33,496 nucleotides of DNA. It comes from Deltaproteobacteria bacterium. GTDB taxonomy: Bacteria > Desulfobacterota > Syntrophia > Syntrophales > UBA8958. The stretch spans positions 1-33,496 of the forward strand of contig JAKQIZ010000118.1 of the NCBI GenBank assembly GCA_029561465.1. The letters are read 5' to 3'. The translations under genes were made by a program, and so were the position numbers. This document shows, piece after piece, positions 7,437-15,921 of this stretch. How positions within the stretch are numbered: position 1 is the stretch's first letter; each line of letters begins with the position of its first letter. The notes under the pieces were generated by a model that saw only the letters and a program-made list of their open reading frames with translations, was not told the DNA's origin and made no database searches.

Positions 7437-8765
7437 TCACCTCCTGATGATGGCGCCAGCCTGTCCGTCCCAATCGGACGGGGGACGGCGTCCCTGCATG
7501 TCTTTCCATTTCCCCAGAACGCCATGCAGATAAAGTTCATCGATCTGCGCCTGATTCCTACCCAGGATCTTCGCCATGATGAATTCATTGTCGAAGCCTA
7601 CCGGTCGTACCGTCCATTTGATCTTGGGAGGAGTCTTGGACATCATGACGGGAAATTCGTGCTCTACATAATACCCGTAGAGAGGATCGTCGATCTCCTT
7701 TACGAATCCCCGCTGGCGGCGGTGGGGATCCTCGTTCATGTCCTTGGCGTTATGGAGGCGGGTGGCGGAAAAACCGAACTCTTTGCCCAGGGCCTCGATT
7801 TCGTCGGCGGTCTTGGTGCGGGCCCAGGCGGCGATGATCTTCAGAATCTCCAGGGTGTTCTCATCCTGGAGCCGGACGCTGTGCTCCTGAAAACGGGGAT
7901 CGGAGGCCAACTCCTCCCTGCCCATGGCCCGGCACAGACCAAGGAATTCCTCCGGCGCCGGGGCGGCCAGGGCGGCCAGACGGTCGTCGGCACAGAGGAA
8001 GGTGTCGGCGGGACAGATGCATTGATCGCGGTTGCCCGCCGCCTCCACGCCCTTGCCGGTCAACTGCTGGTAAGGCCAAACCCAGTTCATGACCCGCATG
8101 ATGTTCTCCGTCTGGGACATCTCGATGAACTGTCCCCGACCGGTCTTCCGTCGGTGATGAAGGGCGGCCAGGATGGCTACCTCGCCCATGAGGCCGCCGT
8201 AATAATCACAGATCCAGATGGCCTGCTTAAGGGGCGGGCGCTTGGGGAAGCTGGACATCCAGGCGTATCCGGACAGGGCCTGCGAAGCCCCGTCATTGGA
8301 GGGACGGTCCTGCTCGGCGTAGAGGCCCCACTGGCCGAAGCCGTTTTTCTCGATATAAATGATGCCGGGATTTACCTCCTTGATCTGCTCATAACCGATA
8401 TTCCAGCGTCTGGTTACCCCGGGACGGAGATTGAATTCAATGATGTCTGCCTTGGCCGCCAGTTCCTTGAAGATCTGCTGTCCCAAATCGATATGAAGGT
8501 CGAGGGCCATGTAATACTTGTTGGGGTTGATGTGCATGAACATGGGCGACTGTTCTTTGTAGAACCAGCCGAAGGGATTGAGAGATCGCGTTACGTCTCC
8601 GACGGGGGGTAGTTCGATCTTGATGACCTCGGCTCCCATTTCCGCCAGGAAGGACGGACCGGAAGGACCGAAGAGGAGCGTACAGACCTCGAGGACCCGG
8701 ACGCCCTTGAGAGGTCCGGGCCGAGAGAATTTTTTCTTCACATAATCCTTGAAAACATCAGGCAT
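7437..8765 (-). CDS. Class III (CaiB/BaiF) CoA-transferase, catalytic subunit
   Basis: 442 residues from ATG 8765, with AAAGGAGGG upstream. It has the family N-terminus (GVRVLEVCTLLFGPSGPSFLAEMGAEVIKIE), the ADIIEFNLRPG segment and VAILAALHHRRKTGRGQFIEMS. D187 in WICDYYGG aligns with the catalytic Asp of formyl-CoA transferase, so this subunit should be active. It is first in a two-gene unit with an Asp-less paralogue. Tandem, dissimilar class III subunits are known from aromatic and succinate-adduct activation (for example BbsEF, succinyl-CoA:benzylsuccinate CoA-transferase). That substrate is only a possibility here, since no glycyl-radical synthase or other pathway gene is visible in the window. 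Confidence 0.93.
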   Translation of the reverse strand: MPDVFKDYVKKKFSRPGPLKGVRVLEVCTLLFGPSGPSFLAEMGAEVIKIELPPVGDVTRSLNPFGWFYKEQSPMFMHINPNKYYMALDLHIDLGQQIFKELAAKADIIEFNLRPGVTRRWNIGYEQIKEVNPGIIYIEKNGFGQWGLYAEQDRPSNDGASQALSGYAWMSSFPKRPPLKQAIWICDYYGGLMGEVAILAALHHRRKTGRGQFIEMSQTENIMRVMNWVWPYQQLTGKGVEAAGNRDQCICPADTFLCADDRLAALAAPAPEEFLGLCRAMGREELASDPRFQEHSVRLQDENTLEILKIIAAWARTKTADEIEALGKEFGFSATRLHNAKDMNEDPHRRQRGFVKEIDDPLYGYYVEHEFPVMMSKTPPKIKWTVRPVGFDNEFIMAKILGRNQAQIDELYLHGVLGKWKDMQGRRPPSDWDGQAGAIIRR

Positions 8766-9024
8766 AAGGTTCCCTCCTTTAACCGTGAAGCAAAAAAATA
8801 ATTATGATATTTGTTCACCCGATTTCTCCGATAACTGGAAATCACCCCCTTTACATGTGGATTGATTGTACATAGCCAGGAAATAGCGGCGCCAAATCTA
8901 TCTGAGTTTAAGTAACACGGCAGCAACGGGGAAGCAAGAAATATTTACCCTTTTCCAGCGTTTTTATTCCCTCCTTCCTCAAGCGCAATCCAGGCGCCGG
9001 GGAAGAAGACGGTAGTTTTCCTCC
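8766..9024. other. Divergent intergenic region with a GATTTC/GAAATC inverted repeat
   Basis: This separates the minus-strand CoA-transferase operon from the plus-strand TetR efflux operon. The only clear structure is GATTTC (8821-8826) and GAAATC (8838-8843), 6-bp arms with an 11-nt spacer, 56-78 nt upstream of the ATG at 8765. It could be an operator. AT-rich bases at 8795-8815 include a CATAAT-like -10 for the minus gene without a good -35. No small gene is supported here. Confidence 0.3.
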
Positions 9025-9053
9025 TTGACAAGGTGCGCGCCATGGCCTATAAT
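9025..9053 (+). promoter_or_regulatory. Consensus sigma70 promoter of the TetR-EmrAB operon
   Basis: TTGACA (9025-9030), a 17-nt spacer and TATAAT (9048-9053) match the sigma70 consensus at every position. The TetR gene starts 40 nt downstream. Between promoter and gene, TGAA (9062-9065) and TTCA (9081-9084) bracket an AT-rich imperfect dyad where an autoregulating TetR protein might bind. That dyad is weak (6 of 11 pairs). Confidence 0.75.
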
Positions 9054-9093
9054 TTTACGTGTGAATGTATAATTAAATTGTTCAGGTGAAGTC

Positions 9094-9696
9094 ATGACCG
9101 CCTATCTCGACAAAAATCGCATCCTCGATGCCGCCCGGGTCGTTTTTGCCCGGCACGGCTACCGCCGGGCCACCCTGGCCGATATCGTCCACCCCCTGGG
9201 GGTCACTAAAACGGCCATCTATCATCATTTTTCCGGCGGAAAAGAAGAGATTTTCCATGCCTTGGTCCTCCGGGAAGAGAATTCCGTCCTGACCGACATG
9301 GAAAGCGCCGTCGCCGCCGAAAAGGAACCGCCGGCAAAATTGCGGGCGTTGATTCTCGCTAAGCTCACCCACTTCCAGCAACTTAGGGAGTTGCTCATGG
9401 TCCCCCGTGATGTAGGAGAGGAGGTGGCACAGCTCTATGCCGGTCATGAGACCTCTTTTCGGGCCTCGGAGCGGGCGATAATCGCCGCCATCCTCAAGGA
9501 AGGCCAGCGCACCAGCATCTTCCGTCCCATAGATACGGGGCATTTGGCAAAAAATGTCCAGACGATCCTCAATCGTCTCGAATTGCCCCTGATCTATGAA
9601 GATACATCCGACCATATGGAGCATGAGGTTGATGACCTCCTCGACATCCTGTTCCACGGGATCATGACGGCCTGGGGAGAAAACCATATTCGGTAA
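9094..9696 (+). CDS. TetR/AcrR-family transcriptional regulator
   Basis: 200 residues from ATG 9094 (AGGTGA six bases upstream). The N-terminal helix-turn-helix covers about 9-55: RILDAARVVFARHGYRRATL, then DIVHPLGVTKTAIYHHFSGGKEEIF, the usual TetR pattern. The C-terminal part is the variable ligand-binding and dimer domain. It lies 22 nt upstream of an efflux adaptor gene in the same direction, so it most likely represses its own efflux operon and is released by a transported compound. The divergent CoA-transferase operon is another possible target. The ligand is unknown. Confidence 0.93.
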   Translation: MTAYLDKNRILDAARVVFARHGYRRATLADIVHPLGVTKTAIYHHFSGGKEEIFHALVLREENSVLTDMESAVAAEKEPPAKLRALILAKLTHFQQLRELLMVPRDVGEEVAQLYAGHETSFRASERAIIAAILKEGQRTSIFRPIDTGHLAKNVQTILNRLELPLIYEDTSDHMEHEVDDLLDILFHGIMTAWGENHIR

Positions 9697-9718
9697 AATT
9701 TAACCGGAGAGAAAACCC

Positions 9719-10840
9719 ATGACTGAAATAGAAAAACCGAGTGATGCCGCGGCCAAGATCAGTAAATGGCGTCGGGCCGGCCGGTGGGTGATGATCCTGA
9801 TCCTGGCCGCCGCCATGCTTTACGGGGGACGTTGGCTCTACTGGCGGATCGGCCATGTCACCACCAACGCCGCCTATATCAAGGCCGACATGGCCAACGT
9901 CGTCCCGGAGATCCCCGGCAAGATCCTGTCCATTGCGGTGAAGGAGGGGCAGACCGTCCGGGCTGGACAGGTCCTGCTCCATATCGATCCGGAACAGATG
10001 GATCGCCAGGTGGGACTTTCCGAGGCGGATCTCGCCTCCCTGCGGTCCCGAAAGGAGCGCTACCAGGCGGAGCTGCACCAGGCCCGGCTCAGCGTGCCGG
10101 CCACCATCGCGGCCGCCCGGGCCGCCCTGGCCGTCGCGGAAAAACAGCAGCTCAAGGCCCGAGCCAACCTCGACCATATGCAGCTCCAGTACCGGCGTTT
10201 TAAAAAGCTCTACGACAAGGAAGCCATCGGCAAGGCCCGCTTCGACGAGGTGGATACCGCCTGGCGGTCCGCCGAGGCGGATTGCAGCGCCGCGGAGGCC
10301 CAGGTCCGTCTCGCCGCCTCCCGGCTGGCGGAGGCGGAGGCCTCCCGCGCTGTGATCACCAAGGCACAGGCAGCCGCCCGGGAGGTCGAAGACGGCATCA
10401 ACAAAGCCGAGGAGGCCCGGAAGCTAGCCCGGCTGCACCGCTCCCGCTGCGAGGTCAAAGCCCCCATCGAAGGCATCGTAGCCCGGCTCCTCGTCCGGGA
10501 AGGAGACTACGCCACTCCGGGGAGACCCGTCCTGGGCATCTACAATCCCGAGACCCGTTACATCGAGGCCCGCTTCGAAGAAACCAAGGTCCGTTATATC
10601 ACCCCGGGCAAAAAGGTAGAATTTATCGTGGACAATTTTCCCAACCGTACCCTGACCGGACGGGTCGTCATCGTGACCCCGGCCTCCGCGGCGGAATTTG
10701 CGTTGATTCCCCGGGACGTCTCCGCCGGTGAGTTCACCAAGGTTGTGCAGCGGGTCCCCGTCCGAATCGCCATTGATGATCTTCAGAACCGTCCCGACCT
10801 GTTGCCGGGACTATCCTGCGAGGTCTTTATCGCTAAATGA
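9719..10840 (+). CDS. emrA: HlyD/EmrA-type membrane fusion protein
   Basis: 373 residues from ATG 9719, with GGAGAG upstream. One N-terminal membrane helix lies at 23-42. The EmrA-type entry TTNAAYIKADMANVVPEIPGKI is followed by a biotinyl-lipoyl half (VKEGQTVRAGQVLLHID). A long Ala/Glu/Arg-rich coiled-coil hairpin spans about 95-240, then the second lipoyl half (VKAPIEGIVARLLVREGDYA) and a beta-barrel domain. Such adaptors connect an inner-membrane transporter with an outer-membrane channel. The next gene is the matching DHA2 transporter. No TolC-like channel is in the window, so that partner is probably encoded elsewhere. Confidence 0.93.
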   Translation: MTEIEKPSDAAAKISKWRRAGRWVMILILAAAMLYGGRWLYWRIGHVTTNAAYIKADMANVVPEIPGKILSIAVKEGQTVRAGQVLLHIDPEQMDRQVGLSEADLASLRSRKERYQAELHQARLSVPATIAAARAALAVAEKQQLKARANLDHMQLQYRRFKKLYDKEAIGKARFDEVDTAWRSAEADCSAAEAQVRLAASRLAEAEASRAVITKAQAAAREVEDGINKAEEARKLARLHRSRCEVKAPIEGIVARLLVREGDYATPGRPVLGIYNPETRYIEARFEETKVRYITPGKKVEFIVDNFPNRTLTGRVVIVTPASAAEFALIPRDVSAGEFTKVVQRVPVRIAIDDLQNRPDLLPGLSCEVFIAK

Positions 10841-10889
10841 TCCGGTTTCACTTAAAATCAAAATTCATATTTTTTAAGGAATCGCTACG

Positions 10890-12446
10890 ATGTGGAATTC
10901 AGATCCGGGGCGGACGAACAAATGGCTGATCGCCGTTCTGGTGTCGGTTGCCGTCTTCATTGCCCTCCTGGACACGACGATCGTCGATATTGTCCTGCCC
11001 AAGATGATGGCGGCCATGGAAACGGACATCTACGGTATTCAGTGGGTGGTCATCACCTATTTTCTCGGCGCCGCCATCGCCATGACCGCCGTCGGTCGCA
11101 CCGCGGACATGGCCGGCCACCGGAACACCTACTGCTTCGGAATCGTTCTCTTCGTGGCCATGTCCGCCCTGGCCGGATTCGCCCACACCCTGGAGATGAT
11201 GCTCTTCGCCCGGTTCTTCCAGGGGATCGCCGAAGGGATCATGATGCCGGTAGGTCTGTTGATCCTTTACGAAACATTCCCCCCCGAAGAGCGGGGGATG
11301 GCCATGGGCGTTTACGGCATTTCCGCCTCCTTTGCCCCGGCCCTGGGACCTACCCTGGGGGGACTGCTCACGGAATACCTGAACTGGCGGTGGGTCTTTT
11401 TCATCAACATCCCGGTGGGGATCATCGATGTCGCCCTGATCTGGTGGCTCATGGAGAACGTCCTCCCCCGGGAGCGACCACCCCGCTTCGATTTCGTAGG
11501 CTTTGTCTTGTCCGCCACGGCCCTGTCGGCCCTCATCGTCTTTCTGGGCAAGGGTCAGGAGCACGGCTGGCTCCATTCGGATTTCATCCTCACCCTGGTC
11601 CTCGTCTTCATCGCCGCCGGCGTCGCCACAGTAACCTGGCTTCTCCTGAGCGGCAATCCCCTCTTCCCCCGACGGATCATGGGTCATCAGCCCTTCCGGC
11701 TGAGCATCTGGGCGATGATGCTCTTTTCCGTCACCGCTTACGGGTTTTTCTTTCTCCTGCCTATATATCTCCAGCAGGTGCACGGCTACACCACCTTTCA
11801 ATCGGGGCTCATTCTTCTGCCCGGCGCCCTCTTCGCCGGGGTGGCCACCCTCCTCTCCGGAATCCTGTCGGATCGAATCAACCCCAAGAAGGTCGCCGCC
11901 ATGTGTCTTTTAGGCGCCGCCGTCGCCTCCTGGCGATTCCACAGCGATATGGACACCCCCCGGGAGCTTCTCTATCTTGATTACATCTGCTGGGGATTCT
12001 TCATTGGTGGCGCCTTCGCCCCCATAACCCTCCTGGCGCTGGGGACCCTGGAGGAGCGGGACGTCGCCAACGGCTCTACCCTCGTCAACGTCTCCCGACT
12101 CGTCGCCGGCTCTATCGGCACTTCCTACGCCACATCGCTGCTCTCCATAAAAAAGGACTCATTTTACGAAGCCCTAAGCGCCAATCTCACCTGGGGCAAC
12201 CCCGCCCTCGACGAGCTGCTGTCCCGCTTCAGTATCTATGCCGGGAATACGACGGTGGCATTCGATCCCGACACCTGGCATCGCCTGCTCTTCCAAGCCA
12301 AGCAGATCCTCCTGGTCCGGGCGGCGAGTTACGCCTTCGAAGCAACCTATGAATACCTGGCCCTCTTCCCCCTGGCCGCTCTCGTCTGCGTAGTCCTGGT
12401 AAAAGGTAATTCCAATCACCGAGGCATCAAACCGCCTTTACACTGA
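10890..12446 (+). CDS. emrB: EmrB/QacA-type MFS multidrug transporter (DHA2, about 14 helices)
   Basis: 518 residues from ATG 10890 (TAAGGA upstream), the normal size for 14-helix DHA2 drug:proton antiporters. The first helix carries the family motif in ALLDTTIVDIVLPKM. Motif A is GRTADMAGHRNTY, and the antiporter motif C is GISASFAPALGPTLGG. Together with the upstream adaptor it forms an EmrAB-type pump that exports hydrophobic compounds using the proton gradient. The TetR regulator at the head of the operon supports drug- or metabolite-induced expression. Substrates are not predictable. No clear terminator follows the gene. Confidence 0.93.
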   Translation: MWNSDPGRTNKWLIAVLVSVAVFIALLDTTIVDIVLPKMMAAMETDIYGIQWVVITYFLGAAIAMTAVGRTADMAGHRNTYCFGIVLFVAMSALAGFAHTLEMMLFARFFQGIAEGIMMPVGLLILYETFPPEERGMAMGVYGISASFAPALGPTLGGLLTEYLNWRWVFFINIPVGIIDVALIWWLMENVLPRERPPRFDFVGFVLSATALSALIVFLGKGQEHGWLHSDFILTLVLVFIAAGVATVTWLLLSGNPLFPRRIMGHQPFRLSIWAMMLFSVTAYGFFFLLPIYLQQVHGYTTFQSGLILLPGALFAGVATLLSGILSDRINPKKVAAMCLLGAAVASWRFHSDMDTPRELLYLDYICWGFFIGGAFAPITLLALGTLEERDVANGSTLVNVSRLVAGSIGTSYATSLLSIKKDSFYEALSANLTWGNPALDELLSRFSIYAGNTTVAFDPDTWHRLLFQAKQILLVRAASYAFEATYEYLALFPLAALVCVVLVKGNSNHRGIKPPLH

Positions 12447-12743
12447 GCGCCGGAAATAAGAGATCACCCTTCGACTTACCATTCCCCGGCAATCTCCGTC
12501 TGACCGGCGGTATGAGGATTCAATTTTAATTCATATTATGATTAAGAAGTTAATATAATATTTGCATTAATTTTAAAATAATGTCTATCAATCATAGAAT
12601 TCTTCTTGCAATCTCATTATCAAATAGGTTAGGCATCTATAATTATTAATCCACAACGATCAAAGCCGTATAATCAGATATTTTCCGCCCAATCCGGAGG
12701 ACAGGCCGGTGCGGGGAGATGAAAATGCTGCTGGAAAACGCCG
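12447..12743 (+). promoter_or_regulatory. AT-rich spacer with candidate promoter for the HD-domain gene pair
   Basis: About 12520-12660 is strikingly AT-rich against the GC-rich neighbours. A -10 TATAAT lies at 12554-12559 with TTCATA (12530-12535) 18 nt upstream. A second TATAAT lies at 12638-12643 without a good -35. The leader to the ATG at 12744 would be about 180 or 95 nt. No open frame or strong hairpin is seen. Confidence 0.4.
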
Positions 12744-13670
12744 ATGAACGATCGTAACAAACAGTTGGCCAATCTCCTGAATACCGAGGACCACCGAGCC
12801 GTTTTTGAAGAAATCATGATTACGGTATCGTTGATCTTTCCCCGGTTTGACTTCACCGTCTTTACGCGCGTCCGGGAGGATATCGTCCTGCTCTTCCAAG
12901 GCAGGTATCCTCGTTTCCGTCGATCCAACCTGAAGTTCCACGACCTGACCCACACCACATCGGTCACCCTCGCCGTGGCCCGACTCATGCATGGGGCCGT
13001 CGAAACCGGACATTCCTTCACCGAGAAAGATGTAAATATGGGACTCATCAGCGCGCTCATGCATGATACCGGCTACATCCAGAGCGAGGACGACACCGAG
13101 GGAACGGGGGCGAAATATACCATGATCCATGTGGACAGAAGCATCGCCTTCCTGAAGGAATATTACCGCAACGATCCGCTTTTCAAGGAAGATCTTCCCG
13201 CGTTTCAGGATATCCTCCATTGTACCGGACTCAACACCAAGATTACGGAAATACGTTTCAGCAGCAAAACGGTGGCCTTGCTCGGGAAAATACTCGGCAC
13301 GGCGGATCTTTTGGGCCAGATGGCCGAGCGCTATTACCTGGAGAGGCTCCTCGATCTGTACAACGAGTTCGTGGAGGGCGGCATCAGGACCTTTAAGAGC
13401 CGGTTGGATCTATTGGAAAAGACCCGGGGGTTCTACGAGATGACCCGGCGCCGTTTTACCGAGGAGCTGGGTGATGTCTACCGGTTTTCCCGCCATCATT
13501 TTCGGAAGCGCTGGGGCATCGACGAGGACCTCTATATACAAGCCATCGAAAACAACATCACCTATCTAGATCGGGTCCTCACTCACCACCGCCGTGACTA
13601 CCGTTCGCACCTGAGGAGGAGATATGGCTCGGTGTCGTCAGGGAAACCAACGCACCAGGCGCCGGAGTGA
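12744..13670 (+). CDS. HD-domain (predicted metal-dependent phosphohydrolase) protein
   Basis: 308 residues from ATG 12744; an in-frame stop at 12740-12742 region upstream limits the start, and the ribosome site is poor. The HD fold is marked by HDLTH (H66, D67, H70), LMHDTGYIQ (H107, D108), H129 in TMIHVDRS and D188 in GTADLLGQ, the metal ligands of the HD superfamily. It is not HD-GYP, since the GYP motif is absent. The N-terminal 60 residues and the charged C-terminal third (ending in a His/Arg-rich segment) match nothing recognised. It is followed 6 nt later by an unrecognised gene, so the pair is probably one unit. Substrate (nucleotide, cyclic nucleotide or other phosphoester) is unknown. 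Confidence 0.82.
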   Translation: MNDRNKQLANLLNTEDHRAVFEEIMITVSLIFPRFDFTVFTRVREDIVLLFQGRYPRFRRSNLKFHDLTHTTSVTLAVARLMHGAVETGHSFTEKDVNMGLISALMHDTGYIQSEDDTEGTGAKYTMIHVDRSIAFLKEYYRNDPLFKEDLPAFQDILHCTGLNTKITEIRFSSKTVALLGKILGTADLLGQMAERYYLERLLDLYNEFVEGGIRTFKSRLDLLEKTRGFYEMTRRRFTEELGDVYRFSRHHFRKRWGIDEDLYIQAIENNITYLDRVLTHHRRDYRSHLRRRYGSVSSGKPTHQAPE

Positions 13671-13676
13671 GGGACA

Positions 13677-14114
13677 ATGATATATCATACCTTCCTTTTT
13701 GATGAAAATATCTGGATCGCCGGCGGGGTTTACATCGATGACCACGGTCGCTACCATGCGGTGAAGGGAGAAAGCCGGATCATCCATGCGGACGTTTTAT
13801 GGACCAACGAATCCCGTATGATCCTGGAGGACAATCCCGCCGTGGAATTCCGGAATCGTTACGATATCCTCCCAATGGACAGGAAACAGGAGTGGACAAG
13901 TTGGTCTTCGGAAAATCCCGCGCTGGGAAAGCTGACGGGAAGGTTTATCTTGGTCGACGATTCCATTCTATCTTCATTCGCTTCGAAAGACGACTCGTTT
14001 CAGGGCATGGAATACCTGAAAATGATTGACGACGATCTATACTGGAATCGGGGATGTCTCTTCCTGGGCGAGAGAAAGATATCTTCCTGGGCGGTGGAAC
14101 TACGGAGAAAATAG
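13677..14114 (+). CDS. Hypothetical protein, partner of the HD-domain gene
   Basis: 145 residues from ATG 13677, with GTGAGGGACA directly upstream, overlapping the end region of the HD-domain gene. No family was recognised. The sequence is rich in Trp, Asp and aromatic residues (FDENIWIAGGVYIDDHGRY, VLWTNESRMI, GRFILVDDSIL) and looks beta-rich and soluble. There is no signal peptide, membrane helix or Cys pair. Codon use resembles that of the neighbours, and the tight spacing supports a real gene cotranscribed with the HD-domain gene. It converges with the adenine deaminase gene 76 nt away. A regulatory or binding role for the HD protein is possible but not shown. Confidence 0.75.
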   Translation: MIYHTFLFDENIWIAGGVYIDDHGRYHAVKGESRIIHADVLWTNESRMILEDNPAVEFRNRYDILPMDRKQEWTSWSSENPALGKLTGRFILVDDSILSSFASKDDSFQGMEYLKMIDDDLYWNRGCLFLGERKISSWAVELRRK

Positions 14115-14190
14115 CGACCGGGGCATCCTTTTCTTCATCACCGCCTGTTACCCGCGCGCGGCCGCGTCGAAATGGCGTTGGGCTCCCGTC

Positions 14191-15921
14191 TCAGTCCACG
14201 AAAAGCGGCACAAAAGCGAATTTATCCACATCCACCAGTCCTCGATCCGTCAACTTCAGTTCGGGAATAACGGGGAGGGCAAGGAAAGACAGGTGCATGA
14301 ACGGTTCGCTAAGCCGGCATCCCAACTGCTGTGCCTGGTAGCGAATATCCTCCCAGAGGCCGGCCGTCTCCGCCAGCGGCCGGTCCGACATCAAGCCGCC
14401 AATGGGCAACGGCAGCCGGGCAACGATTCGCCCGTCACAGGCAATGGCCATCCCTCCCTTCATCTCTTCCACCGCCCGGACCGCGTTTGCCATGTCGGCG
14501 TCGGTACAGCCCACACAAATGATATTATGGGAATCGTGGGCCACGGATGTGGCCAGGGCCCCCTCTCGGAGGGAAAAACCCCGGACGAGCGCCACAGCGA
14601 TGTTACCGGTGCCGCGGTGCCGTTCTATAACGGCAAGCTTCAAAATGTCCCGCCGCGGGTCCTGAACGACCAGTCCGTTTTGGACCCTCACGGGAAGTAC
14701 CGCCTTTCCCGTCAAGATCTGGTCTGGGATCAGATCGATCACCAGGGCGTGCTTCCCCAGCGCCGAGAGCTCGAAAGCCGTTACATCGTATGGTTTGACC
14801 TTCATGGAGGATACACCAGCTGGCAAACCGGCGGTGGGAATGTCGATGGCCAGTTCTCCTTTATCTACCGCATGCCGGCCATCCTTGAAGACGTGGGACA
14901 CCCGCACGGGGTCCAGGGAGGAAAGCAGCGCCAGATCGGCCCGATAACCCGGGGCTACGGCGCCACGGTCCGGAAGGGAAAAATACCGGGCGGTATTGAG
15001 GGTGACCATGGCGACGGCCCAGAGAGGCGGCAATCCCATCTCGATCGCCAGACTCATGACCACGTCCAGATGGCCGTGACGAAGGATGTCATGGGGATGG
15101 AGATCGTCGGTCACCAGGCAACACTGCCGGAGCGTAGCGGCGTTGACCAGCGGCACGAGCGCGGCGAGGTTCTTGGCCTGGGTTCCCTCCCGGATCATGA
15201 TCTGCATCCCCAGGCGGAGCTTTTCCCGGGCCTCCGCCAATTGCGTGCACTCGTGATCGGAGCGGATTCCGGCACCGACATAGGCGTTGAGATCTTTCCC
15301 CGACAAGAGCGGGGCATGACCATCCACAATGGCACCGTGGAAGGCGGCCAGTTTGGCCAGGACAGCGGGATCCTTATAAATGACCCCCGGAAAGTTCATC
15401 ATCTCCGCCAGCCCGAGAATCCTTCTTTCCGCTCGTAAGGCAGCCAGATCTTCCGCCGCCAGGTTCGCTCCGGATGTTTCCAGGTGTGTCGCCGGCACGC
15501 ATGAGGGCGCCATAAGATAGAAATCAACGGGCAATCCCTCACTATCCTGAAGGATGTAACTAAGACCCCGAAGGCCCAGGACGTTTGTGATTTCGTGAGG
15601 GTCGACAATGATGGCCGTTGTTCCGTGGGGCAGGACTGCCCTGGCCAATTCCCGGGGGGAAAGCATGGAACTTTCGAGATGGAAATGACCGTCGATGAAT
15701 CCCGGCATCACATAATAATCCTTGGCATCCAGGCACCGGGGTCCGTCATATGTACCCAGACCGACTATTACACCGTCGAAGAGGGCCACATCCGTGCGGA
15801 CAAATTCACCGGTAAACATATCGGCCACCAATCCGTTTTTCAGGACCAGGTCCGGCGCCGTCTCTCCCCGGGCGGCCTCGATCCGGGCCGCGATCCTCTC
15901 CACTGCCCCGGCGGCGGTCAT
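14191..15921 (-). CDS. ade: Adenine deaminase
   Basis: 576 residues, the normal length for bacterial Ade/AdeC of the amidohydrolase superfamily. It starts at ATG 15921 with AAGGAGGTGA before it. Metal-site residues are visible in MPGFIDGHFHLESS (H79, H81, E83), followed by HGTTAIIVDPHEITNVLG, DGHAPLLSGKDLNAY, SDHECT and TDDLHPHDI. The C-terminal adenine deaminase domain is complete, with VAHDSHNIICVG and GGMAIACDG. The enzyme deaminates adenine to hypoxanthine and ammonia in the cytoplasm for purine salvage. Its start overlaps the stop of the upstream K+ channel gene by 4 nt (ATGA), so it is translated as the last gene of a three-gene operon. Confidence 0.95.
   Translation of the reverse strand: MTAAGAVERIAARIEAARGETAPDLVLKNGLVADMFTGEFVRTDVALFDGVIVGLGTYDGPRCLDAKDYYVMPGFIDGHFHLESSMLSPRELARAVLPHGTTAIIVDPHEITNVLGLRGLSYILQDSEGLPVDFYLMAPSCVPATHLETSGANLAAEDLAALRAERRILGLAEMMNFPGVIYKDPAVLAKLAAFHGAIVDGHAPLLSGKDLNAYVGAGIRSDHECTQLAEAREKLRLGMQIMIREGTQAKNLAALVPLVNAATLRQCCLVTDDLHPHDILRHGHLDVVMSLAIEMGLPPLWAVAMVTLNTARYFSLPDRGAVAPGYRADLALLSSLDPVRVSHVFKDGRHAVDKGELAIDIPTAGLPAGVSSMKVKPYDVTAFELSALGKHALVIDLIPDQILTGKAVLPVRVQNGLVVQDPRRDILKLAVIERHRGTGNIAVALVRGFSLREGALATSVAHDSHNIICVGCTDADMANAVRAVEEMKGGMAIACDGRIVARLPLPIGGLMSDRPLAETAGLWEDIRYQAQQLGCRLSEPFMHLSFLALPVIPELKLTDRGLVDVDKFAFVPLFVD

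Noticed and set aside
5938-8612. Long plus-strand open frames opposite the CoA-transferase genes
   Set aside because: They are Arg/Gly/Pro-rich shadows of GC-rich codons, have no family features and lie opposite two clear genes.
8738-8926. Small minus-strand open frame upstream of the CoA-transferase gene
   Set aside because: No ribosome site or recognisable protein; it overlaps the real start and ribosome site at 8765.
14026-15438. Long plus-strand open frame opposite adenine deaminase
   Set aside because: Antisense shadow; the minus strand encodes a full, motif-complete enzyme.
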